From positions 914,739 to 978,738 of the forward strand of contig VZRZ01006168.1 in assembly GCA_013398175.1 (NCBI GenBank): a DNA stretch of 64,000 bases, written 5' to 3'. The notes below the pieces were generated by a model that had not been told where the DNA came from, made no database searches, and was given only the letters and a program-made list of their open reading frames with translations. Shown here piece after piece: positions 50,185 through 61,071 of this stretch; position 1 is the first letter of the stretch, and each line of letters opens with the position of its first letter. The stretch is from Climacteris rufus (taxonomy: Eukaryota; Chordata; Aves; Passeriformes; Climacteridae). Position numbers and translations under genes: made by a program.

Positions 50185-53100
50185 CTGCAAGAGTTCAAGA
50201 AAGATCAAATTCAACACAAATTTTATTATTTAGATATAAATATCAATTAGATATAAATGTCAATTTACAAGCAATATTGTAGCCAAATCCAATATTGTAG
50301 CCACTGTGGAAAGACAAGGGCTCTCTTGCTTACCACGTTTCCTCAAATTACTTGCAGTGAGTTGCAGACATGCATAAGCAACACCCAACTTAATAATTTT
50401 CTAGGTACAGTGCAAAACACAAATTTTATAACTGATAATCACAAAGGGCTGGGCTGCGGAGTGAGAAATTCCCTATATGTAGGGTTAGTTGAGGACATAA
50501 CTGCCAGGCACACTATCATACTAGTAAAATGCGTGTATGGAATGGAATGATTTGAATTTGCATACTTGGCGCTGTTTATTTTCTCGTTCCCTAAAGTGTC
50601 GAGGATAGACATATCATAACAGCCAAATCTCATAAAGCTGGCTCCTGCCTTGCACTGGCATGCTCTAAAACATGTATTTTAAACCTTACCAGCAGTCTCC
50701 CTTCTGCTCTGGAAGTACAATGCCAGCTGCCACCGGTCAGCCTGATCTTGCCCACTGGCAGAGCGGTTGTGGAGTAGGAGGAAGGCCAGCAGCTGGGGTA
50801 AGCATGTGCCCAGCCCGCAGCCAAGATAACATTGCTGTGAATTTTTTTAAGTGTGGTGACTGATCTGACTAAAGTTATCTGGAGACTTGGTCATGCAACT
50901 TCTATTCAAGTTGAAGATACATAGAGGCTGTGTATATTTAATGCTTGTGAATCTAAGGGCTGTAATCTCATACTCTGCCTGGCCATTTGGGAACAGAAGA
51001 TCATTGGTAGTTAAAATCATAGTTTAATGAGTGTAAGGTGGTAAGAAAATGTGGAGGAAACATATATACATTATGTGAACAAATATGATAGGAGCAAAGT
51101 TAATCTTATACTAGTTGCTCAAAAAGTTAGCTGTTTAAGTATAAGCTGCCAAAATTCAAGTTTATTTCACTCTACAGTAGATTCATGTGCATCTGGATTT
51201 AGTTATACATTATCTAAATGTATATCCTGTGTAATTTTAAATGCTTGTGAGACATCCTACCTGCTGTTCCAAGAAACGTCAAATATTTTGCAAATTCAGT
51301 GTTATGTGCAAGCCTTGTGCTACCTCCAAATGGCTTGGAGTACCTAAGTTCTCTAAAGCAGCACAAGAACCTACAAGTATTCCTTGAATACTTTAAACAC
51401 TTTCAACACCAGGGCCTAGTTGTCTTAATCCAAAGCTAAATCCAACTCCTGAAAATTCTGTGACATCAATTCCAAGAAACCAGTTCTGCAAGTGTCCATT
51501 AATATGCTTGCACTAATAACTATCAGTATCACACTGGGTTAGTAATGATGAAGGGTTTGGACAGGAGTAACAGGCTTGAACTAAGATGGAAGACAGTGGA
51601 TCTCATTATTCTTTGAAAATATGAAGAAGTTAGATTTTTGTTTGCTTGAATGGCTCAGGGGAAAAAGAGCTTCACAACTCTCCAGATTTGGAAAGTATAA
51701 AATATTGCTTTACACATAATGATGAATGGAACAGCACTGTATTCTCACACATAATAGGCTGTCATCAGTTACTGAATCCAGTCTGGAAGCTGGAGCTGGT
51801 ATGGGAGTCCTCTCTGGAACCTGTTTTCTTTTCATGCAATGTTTCATCCAGCAAGAATGAAAGACCTGCAAGATCTTCTTGAGCCTTACATTTTTTTCTG
51901 AAATATGGCAATTTGTGATTGATAGCAAAATGAAGATTGAGAATTCCCTCTGGGAATGGGAACATCTGTTGCTACAATCTCATGGATAATGGCCTTTCCC
52001 TTGAAGGAGTAAAGCCTTGCCTGTTCCCCAAGTGCGACACCTTGCCCACAGGAGAAGTCCTCTCCTGCACAGCCATGTCAGTAAAGCAAACTAGTGCAGA
52101 TGTAGTCTGTTCTGAAGGGGATTTTTTTTTCTTTTAAGGGGAACTTTACACTTTTGCTCAGATCAGTGAAGTCCTTCTGTGTCTTCTCTCCATTGGTGTG
52201 GCATTTGACTATGTGTAAAGCTTAGTGAGGTCTGGAAAAAATGGGGGTCTCACTGCATACTTTCTTCTCCAGGTCGGGGCAAGGAGGGACGGTGCAGCCC
52301 CTGCGGCTCTGGCACAGCAGGGCCAGGCTGGGCCGTTGGCTACCCCCAGAGTCACTGCAACATGTTGCTACATATTTGTCCCATCTGACCTTAATTAAGA
52401 CAGTCAGACTTCCATGGATGACACTCTCTTGATACTGTGTGAATGGCATCTAGCACAGACCAACACTCACCAGTCACAATATCCTTTTTCATAGTACTGT
52501 CAGGTGACCAGCTCCCCGTAAAAGATTTTTAAATGCTGTGCTGTAAAACTTTAATATGGCACAGAACTGCCCAGACACAGGTCTCTGGGACACAGACATA
52601 GTCTTGGTTGCCACTGGAAAGTACAAAAGAGGAAAGAACCTCAGGGTGTCCTGTTCCCCAAATGTGCACATGAACACAGCTGCTGGATTTGACTTCACTG
52701 CTTTGTGATGGTTATGGTCATTTCCAGATTGAGCTTAATATGATTTAAGAAATTTAATTTGTTAATAAACGTGGTGCTACTTTGTCACAGTAACAACATG
52801 GAAGAAGGAGACAGACACCTGTTGAGCAAGGAACAAACTCTGGGCTTCTGCCGCCCATCTTTATTTTATGTGTCTCATAAACCACTGTGGATTGGAGGAG
52901 ACAAAGAGCCTCCCCTCAATCACACTGGTCAAAGGAAATGTCCATCAAACTTCTGTGCCCAGGAGCAAGGAATGTAAATAAAAAGATACCATTACAGTAA
53001 CATGGCTATGTTTACAGAGAATGTCTGAGAACCAGTTACAAACGAATGATAACATCCAGAACTGCAAAACTCAGGGCAACACTACTTCTCACCACCAGAT

Positions 53101-54309
53101 CACCACTGAACACCATAGTGTCTGTTCTGGATGTTGTGTGGAACTGCATGAAATATGCTTCACAGCGTCAATTATGACACTTTTGCTTCTACTGCATCAT
53201 TTGATCATTGATCACTCAAGTCCTTTGACAAGAGAAGAGTCTTACACCTTTATCCCTCACACTTTTATTGTTTTGGGTTTTATCAGGATACTGTCAGGTA
53301 GCTAATGATGGGTTTTGTACAGTAGCTGATTTCTGGGGAGGAGCCCCATTTGTATGCAAAAGCAGTCACCCAGCCTCGGTGGAGCAGACCTGTCACCTGG
53401 GTGCAACTGTGCTTTAACAAATGCCATTATTGGTTTATTCGACCAGAGACACAGATGAAAGAGTATTGCACACTGGTTTTTACCTTATTTGAGAACCTTA
53501 TAGTTTGATGTTACCATTTTAATTTAAATGGCTTTTTAATTTGGGCCATTTAGTCTGTAGTAGCTATGTTATTGCTTATATGGAGTTAAACCTTTAACAA
53601 AAAAGTGACGTTTCTGGCTATGAAGTATAGGGTATGTATTTTTATTTTGCGTGGTGTGTTTAGTAGGAGGCAGTCTGTCTCTTCCTCTCTAAATGTTCCT
53701 GATTTATTGTCATGGTAAAACTACACCTCTAATTTTGTAAAATGGAGAAAAAAAAGTAATTTTTGCCTTGACAGAACTTTGGGATGGATGGAGCAATTTA
53801 TGGAAGGGTCTTAAAAAAGTATTTCACCTTGGGACAGAAAACAGAAAAGAAATATTTGGTCTATTCGAAAGTGCAGGAGTGTTAATCCTATATAATTATT
53901 TATCTATGTAGACAAAATAATAAAATGCCAGTATTTCCTAGCAAATCACCAGTGTGTTATATGGTTTCCAACAATGCATCTGAGATAGCTGCGCAGTTCA
54001 TTATCCAAATGTCTGCAAGCTTCACAATATTCAATGTGTTTTCTCATACCATTCCTGCTAAGGAGGGAATGCCTCTAAGGAGAGAATGAAAACAGAGAAC
54101 CAGGAAGGGGTTAATGCGTTGCTGTACAAGGACCACTGCACCGAACTTGGACATCTGAACTTGTTTCTGAGTTTGTTTCAGCACACAAGCTGCTGTGGCT
54201 CCACCCTGTGTGCTGTGCTCCTTTCCATCCCTGCTGTGGGGGAAGGAAGCATCCAGGAGAGGATGCACCTGTCTGACACCATCAGCAGTCCCTCAGACAG
54301 GTATGTACC

Positions 54310-54986
54310 TGTCACGCTGACTGCTGGCCACGCGGTAGCCTGGGCAGGTGACAAGTTCTGATGCCCCAGCAGCGTGGCAATCAGAGTCCCTGTCGGCAGC
54401 TCGCAGGGCTGTCTGCAGGAGGCTCCAAGGAGAGCTGGCAGCAGTGAGGGTGTTGCTAGGCAACAAGGGCAAGAGCAAAGGATGAGAGAGGGCCTTCTCT
54501 TACCCTGCAGTCCCAGCTTTATTCAACCCCCGAGGGGGCAGAAGATCTCGCTGAAAGGGAGGCTTAAGGAAAAGGCATTGGGGAATGGGTGACAGCACCT
54601 TTTAAAACCGGGGGAGAGAGAGAGGGGAGCAAAGGAGAAAACCAGTAGGGAGGTGACAAGGGGTGACAGGGAACCAATTACAGAGGACTAGGGGAGGAAC
54701 ACATTTGAACCAACCAATTACAATCCAAACAGAACGGGACTTTCCAGAGCTTCATGCATAACCAACGAACTACATTATTAAATACGAAAAACTGAACCAA
54801 TGGGGTTAAGGGAAGACAGAAGCATCTGGAACAGAGGGAGGAGATGCTGCAGGAGTGACATCCAGTGGGGAACAGCCCTAGGCTATGGCCTCATCCTCAG
54901 ATCCACGCTCAGGGTCGGAGTCCTGGGTGGGGAAAGCTACCCACTTTATGTCACTCAGCCCCAAGGTGGGCTGGACCACCGCAACA
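54310..54986 (-). mobile_element. Solo LTR of an endogenous retrovirus, family A copy 2
   Basis: On the minus strand it begins TGTTGCGGTGGTCCAGCCC and ends GTCAGCGTGACA. It is flanked by the perfect 6-bp duplication TGTACC (54304-54309 and 54987-54992). The polyadenylation signal appears as TTTATT at 54518-54523 on the plus strand, with a TTTTAAAA TATA-like box about 80 bases to its right. Its 677 bases align along their length with 35545-36326, but its target site differs, so it is a separate insertion. Confidence 0.93.
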
Positions 54987-55027
54987 TGTACCTGCTAAGT
55001 TCTGCTCATGCAAGCATCAGTCCTGAC

Positions 55028-55450
55028 TAATTCTGAAAAGTGTGGCCCACACAAACAGCAAGGACTGCAGTATCGTGGGTAGAAAGCGTGAGTAACTCAG
55101 ATTCTTTTGCATCGGTCTCGTGTACTGAAAGAAGCAACTTTGGCTTCATCCAGTCTCCGATCAGAGGCGAGCCGGGCATCAGAACTCCCACAGAGTTCAC
55201 GCACAGAGGTCTAATTAAAGCAGGGAAGCAAAGAGACGAGAAAGGGCTCTTTTCCGCTTATTGCCAGCAGGATTTTATTCACTGGAGCATGATGCAGTAA
55301 AGACCAGACAAAATGGAGGTCAGGGTGTTATAAGACAGAGGCGAGGGGAGGGCAGTCGGGAAAGTCAATCACTGCGGAGGACCACAATGATTGACGGGGC
55401 GCCCAGCATGGGAACCAAGAGTTGAAGAGGTTTCTGCAATCAAGGCAGGT
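55028..55450 (-). repeat. LTR-like segment, different family
   Basis: Immediately right of the family A copy is another moderately GC-rich block. It has a minus-strand polyadenylation signal (plus TTTATT at 55274-55279), about 240 bases of R/U5-like sequence to the left and U3-like sequence to the right. A clear target-site duplication was not found and the right border is uncertain. Confidence 0.5.
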
Positions 55451-56529
55451 AATGTTTAAGATTAATTATGTCCCTGCCAAACCATGCTCACGGTGCTAGT
55501 CATGTATTCCACGGGATCTAATAAGTAAATGGACTCAGTGAGATCAGTCAGCAAATCAAATGGCTAGTGTCCTTCTCCAATAGGTAAACAATCCAAAAAT
55601 ATCCTGGCAAATATTATAAATTAATGGTTTCCCCTTAGTTCAGGGAATAGTGCAGGATACGCTGGTGTTTTTTATATGGGTAATATTGTTTGCTAAAATA
55701 GGAGAATTTAATAAAGGATTTTGGCAGTATCATGAGTTATAGTAATCTGTCATTTATTATCTACGATCATAGCAGCATGACAAGTTGTTTTTGGCATTCT
55801 AGACATTTTCAGAGGACATTATAAAGACATTTAAGTTAGGTGAGAGATACAGTAACAAATGAGGGTAGGATTATGAAGTCTAGGGATTAAGGACAGGGAT
55901 GTGTATGAGGGCTAGAAGCTCCTATCTCTAAACTGCCAGTGATTGGTTAAACAAAATTTAAGCCAATTTTCTCCTGGTTGATGGGGACCAAAGCCTTCCT
56001 TTTGGTGGCCACTGAAGCCTGAATGAGCAACACAAAAATGGGTCATCCTGCCACTTATTTAAACCATGCTAAATAAAAAAACAACTGAAAACTGAAATGT
56101 GATGAACCATTAGATTGACAGATATAATTTACATAAAGAATAAACAGATTAGTTAGTTTAGTAAAGTTACACAAATGGTATTTTCCCTTACCACCACCCT
56201 TTAAACTAATTGTAATACCTCTGTTAAAATATGTCAGATGAACCATTCTGAATTGCTGAGTTGTAGAATTGACTTGATTGCTTTTTATTGTCTAAGGTGG
56301 CCTGCTATGACTGTTTCTTTGTACTGCATTTCTTAAGTAGTCAATTCTAAAAAGTAGTTACATTTCACAATTTGCAAATAGTTTAATACAAAGAAGCGCT
56401 ACATTTACTTCAGGATTGTTACCTCAGTTTTCAAAGCGTACTAGGAAATTTGATTTCAGTATCTACTTTTATGCCACTTCTTTAAAAAATGCATCTGTAA
56501 AAAATACTCCGGAACTAAATCAAATGTTT

Positions 56530-56690
56530 ATACAGAATCACAGAATCATGGTGTGGATAAGGTTGGAAGGGACCACAGTGGGTCATCTGCTTCAGCCTCC
56601 CCACTCAAGCAGAGTCATCCCAGAGTACATGGCACAGGATTGTGTCCAGACGGTTCTTGAATATCTCCAGTGAGGGAGACTCCAGTAGAT
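56530..56690 (-). repeat. CR1 LINE fragment
   Basis: Characteristic reverse CR1 3' sequence: ACAGAATCACAGAATCATGG, AAGGTTGGAAGGGACCAC, TCATCTGCTTCAGCCTCCCC and CTTGAATATCTCCAGTGAGG. It ends abruptly near 56690. Confidence 0.9.
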
Positions 56691-57727
56691 TCAGTAGTGA
56701 GCAGTGATTAACTGAACCAGTAAGTCAGACATAGCAAAGCCAGCATTTAATTTCCGATTCTTGAGCTTTAACCTGCCACTACTGAGGCAAGACAAAATTT
56801 TGCAGTGGTGGACTCTCAGGAGAACCCTAAGCTAGCTCTGAGCGAGGGCTTTGTCTACAGCCCCCTAGATACAGGTGTTGACTTGGCCACAGATGCATTA
56901 TCTTGCTCTGAACACTGCTCTAAGCCTGAATTCACTCTGCCTGTAAGTTTCAGAACTGCACAGCCAGCACCACACTACTGGTGCTCTCTTGCCTGTGAGG
57001 ATCATCTACACAACAGATGTGTCCTGAGTGTGCTGATAGACTACCAGCATGTCCTGGGTGCTCTGCTGGCCTCAGACCTTGCTGCTGCAAGTCTGCACAG
57101 CTCCACTTACCTCTGGGTTATGGGCAAAAGAATGGACAAGAGAAATTTGCTGGGCTTTATTTTGTTTTGTTGCCAGTGGTCTTTGAAGGTTTTATAGACA
57201 ATGCAGCCTTAGCTTATGGAGAGCAGTGGTGAGGGACAGCTCCATGGCTCACTGGCTGTATGTTGATACTGACCTTCCTATGTAGAGGTCACTCATTAAC
57301 ACACTAGCTGTTTCCCCTTGCTCTACAATTTGATTCAAGAGAGATTTTAAAAAAATAGATCTCCTTCATAACCACAGTGCATCAGAGAAGAGCCTCTACC
57401 TTCCTTCTTTCAACTTTGAATGAATCACAGAGCTAATCTTGGACACCTAGAAAGCTGTATTTCTAAATATCAGGCAGCTATTTAAAACCTGTGATCAGCT
57501 GGCATTATGTCCTGATGGAGGTCGTATGGCTCTGAAATATTGAAAAATGCATTATTTGAAAATAAAAGCAAGTTATAACACAGCAGACTGCAAGCATCTG
57601 CACTGTGAAGGCTGGATGTAGAGCTTAGAAAAGAATAGAGAGTGGAATTGCATGCTGACAGTCCCCAGCCATTTTTATACAAATGTTTCATTTAGGATGA
57701 TTTAAGACCTCCATAAGCACTGCTAAC

Positions 57728-57744
57728 AAAATAAATAAATAAAT
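57728..57744. repeat. Short (AAAT)n tract
   Basis: Four tandem AAAT units in intergenic sequence. Confidence 0.85.
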
Positions 57745-59443
57745 GCAGAGTCTATGAGGATGTAACTGTCATGGGAGAATGAGGAATAAATACCCACATA
57801 TCACACTCCCTGGGACCCAGCCTGAAAGAGACAGGCTCTGTGGATTTCTGAAGTGGTAACAAAGCTAGGCACCCACTCCTGATGGTGAACAGATGTGACA
57901 TCCCTAAACACTTGCAAATGTGCCTGTGTTTGCACATGCAGATGTGCACATTCCCATGCCTCTGTGATTAATCCTATGGCCTGATGGGTGAGACAATCAA
58001 TCTGTATGTAAGACATTTCTTCTGGTCTCTCCTCAGAGTTTGTGAAGACCTAACACCACTGAAGTGATTAAGAGAGTCCCATGACTTTAGACCCGAGGAA
58101 AAATATAGAAGATGGGGATCTAAATATCAAGCACAGACTTGAACCTGTCATTGCCTATGGGTGTCCTAGTTGAGTATTATCTTTTGGCCTAAACAAAGCC
58201 ACCATCACAGTGGTGGGTTGAAACTATCCCAGTTTCATATTATGGAACTAAGCTCTCCTATTTTTTCCTCTACTGACAGTAATAAGCAATTCAACACAAC
58301 CTGCCATATCTGCTGTCATCAAAACAAGTCACTGCCGTAGCAGTCCATGCAGCACTAGTGTAAAGGGAAGGATACAAGCAGATCAATAATCATAAAGGAT
58401 GGACCTTCCAGGTTTGCATTTCTTGAATGTTTTCTTTCTTACTATTATAATATCCATTAAGTTAGTATTAATGTACACTACATCTCCTGGACAATGTAGC
58501 AAGCTCTTACAATGCTGTGTATCCTTCTGAAACAGGATACATGAGAACAAGTGCTTTGTTTGAGCTTATTAACTCACCTGGTCTAACAGATGAGTTTAAA
58601 ACTCCAACAGTTTATGTTTTCAGTTAGGAAAAAATCCAGATCTAATCTCTGATGTTCTTTGTTATGATCAAACTAAGGTGTGACATGTTACTCTAGGTTT
58701 TTAGCTTCTCTACTTTGGTCTCTTCTTATGTGTTGCCCGTGCTCCAAAACTGAAAGCTTTAAAAACTTATCAATCTGTCCAAGTGCCTAAAACTATTACA
58801 CATTCAGTCAAATACATTTCTCTAAGAACGTGGAAAATTCATGGATTTTAACTAGGTTTAAAATGTTTTAGTTAAATTAAAGTAATACTGTGCACAGCCC
58901 TCAGTCACAGGTTTAATCTAGAAACTTTCGTATGAACTTTGCTTCATCTTTTATTTTTCAACTAAGCTAGCAGAAATCAGCAGTTTCATTGTGAGGTGAT
59001 TCAACAAAAATCAGACAGTGTTAATCAGTGGGAACAAATCCTCATTTGCATGAATGTAAACATGTGTCCTGAAATAAAGCAAAAATAACATGAAATTTCA
59101 CTAGCCTGTTGCTGTGGCATCAACAGGTTGCAGGACACAGCCTTCTCACAGAATTAACAATCTCCTCATTGCTTTCCATAGAGGGCTTTCTTCAAGAACC
59201 TGTCTAAGATGAGGCAAAGGGAAGATGGCATTGACACCTAGCCATGAGCAAATTCTGAGGTATCTGGATCCCTGATTCATGCATGGAAACTCAGTATTAA
59301 ACAGTGATTACCCAGGCTGAAGTGTGCTGTACCTCCTGGCTTTACACAAATAATCTGTTGTGCTGGAAGTGGTTGACAGGTCACTGTTTTCAGGATGCCT
59401 GATCCCAGTGTAAGTTAAAATAAAATTCTTTAATGGGTACCTA

Positions 59444-59704
59444 TGGCAGCAATCCGTAATAATGAGACAGCACACACCTTGGTTCGCAGGGATCCGAGAG
59501 CCAGCCAGCAGCAGCCCCGTTTATTGTATTCCTTTTTTATAGTAGGAACCCAGGTATATGATTGGCTGGGTTTTACACCACCCTAATCCAAAACAGATCG
59601 TACAAGAATGTTAACAACAGGTGGTTTATCTTATTGTTTTCATACCTCCCATGGGAAAGAAGGATTTTCTCACAAGCAGCAAGCAGCAGCTTCGGGCTGC
59701 TACA
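59444..59704 (-). mobile_element. Short solo LTR, family B copy 1
   Basis: On the minus strand it begins TGTAGCAGCCCGAAGCTGC and ends GATTGCTGCCA. It has TATAAAA followed by the signal AATAAA (plus TTTATT at 59520-59525). The octamer GGTACCTA stands directly on both sides (59436-59443 and 59705-59712). At 261 bases it is a very short LTR. The neighbouring sequence shows no retroviral genes. Confidence 0.85.
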
Positions 59705-59712
59705 GGTACCTA

Positions 59713-60827
59713 TTGAAGAAAAGTTTCTATGAAAAATTAGTTAGAAAAAACAGAACTGCCAAGGCGCGTTACCACCCATTTGACTCCTTTCAGATCCTAA
59801 CTCCCAAAACTTCACCTGTCAAAGGTCAGGCAGCTGAAGGAAGCCAGGCAGCAGAGACAGGACTAATCCAATTGTGGGAAGGTACAAACCAGTGGGGGAT
59901 TTTCTGCAACTAATCAATGGCCTTTTATTACCACTTTCTCCTGATTATGATTCACATGCCTCACAGGAAAAAATTCCATATGTTTGAGGTGTCAGAAACA
60001 ATGGAAAGACCAAAAATTATTATTGTTTCAAATTCTTCTACTGACTTCTATGGTGTTCTGTAAGAATAACCTTACTCTTGGGATAAAAAAGTTCTATTTA
60101 CATTTGAACTTGTATTTGAGTCACTATTGTATACATAGGAAATGCAGAGAATAACAGCAAGGTTAGCAATAGAAATAATTTCAGTATTGTCTTTGGACAC
60201 TGGTGAGACTTTGATTTCCTCTATTTTAAACAGAATAACTGTTGAGCTTCAGAGCCAAGTGCTTTGACCCAAGCACTTAAAAGGTGAGCTCAAATTTGCA
60301 TCTAGCTTCTGTGTTTGGAGGTGACAGTACATCCAGCTGTGTATTCCCAGCTCCTCCTTCTTGCTTAAAGGGGGAGCAACAGAGTGCAGGTTCTAACAAT
60401 TACCCCTTTGCCTGGCTACAGGAGCAGGAACCTTTGGGATAAGGAAAGAGTAGAAGAATTCGTGTGATAAACAGCTTAGCTCAGCTCAGGACTTTTGAGT
60501 ATTTCTTTCAGAGTCCTAAATTTAGATATTTATACTTTTGAGTAAGTTGATAAAATGTAATGATCTGTAATGTGTCAGAGTACAGATTAGGTAACCTTTT
60601 CTATAGAACAAGAGAAGTTACAAACTCTGTATGTATTCTTTATTATTATCATTCAAGTGAATGGTTTAGATTTGTTTTGGGTCCTGCTTCTGATTCCCAA
60701 AAAGTCCATGTGTCTTTGGTAGGGAAACGATGTCGTAGGGTTTGATTGGTGTGCGTGTGGAGAGTGGATTTCTTTTGTGCTTATAAAATATAGGTGGGAT
60801 GCAGAATTTTCATATATATCATTGCAA
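59713..60827. other. Sequence between the two family B LTRs, nothing recognised
   Basis: About 1.1 kb of AT-rich sequence with no retroviral reading frame or primer-binding-site-like block. It does not look like the inside of a provirus. Confidence 0.6.
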
Positions 60828-61071
60828 TGGCGGCAATAAAGACACGGCAACACAGCTTGGTCCGTAGCGAGCAGAGAGCAAGCTCCATTTATTGATGAAT
60901 TGCTGGTGTCCACCCACCCCCGGTATGGTTGGCTGGGTTCTACACCACCCATGCCTGGACCCACAACAGCTTGGAAAACAACAGGTGCTTATCTTATTGT
61001 TTTTCATACCTTCCATGGGAAAGAAGGACTTTCTCACAAGCAGCCCCAGGCAGCAGCTCCGGGCCGCTACA
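60828..61071 (-). mobile_element. Short LTR, family B copy 2
   Basis: It aligns with 59444-59704 over its length: both have GGCTGGGTT.TACACCACCC, CTTATCTTATTGTTTT and CCATGGGAAAGAAGGA. On the minus strand it runs TGTAGCGGCCCGGAGCTGC to TTGCCGCCA, with the polyadenylation signal at 60888-60893. No matching target-site duplication is visible next to it. Confidence 0.82.

Larger units (their letters stand above)
41991..54303. other. Long intergenic stretch, nothing recognised apart from simple repeats
   Basis: No gene was recognised in about 12 kb. Frames at 45018-45401 (minus) and 47046-47507 (plus) are among the longest but look like translations of skewed-composition DNA. A moderately GC-rich patch lies near 47190-47510. 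Confidence 0.55.
55451..59435. other. Intergenic apart from one CR1 fragment
   Basis: AT-rich sequence without recognised genes. Short open frames at 56805-57232 show no domain. Confidence 0.6.

Noticed and set aside
59444..61071. A complete small provirus between the two family B LTRs
   Set aside because: There are no gag, pol or env-like frames in the 1.1-kb spacer, and the first LTR has its own flanking duplication.
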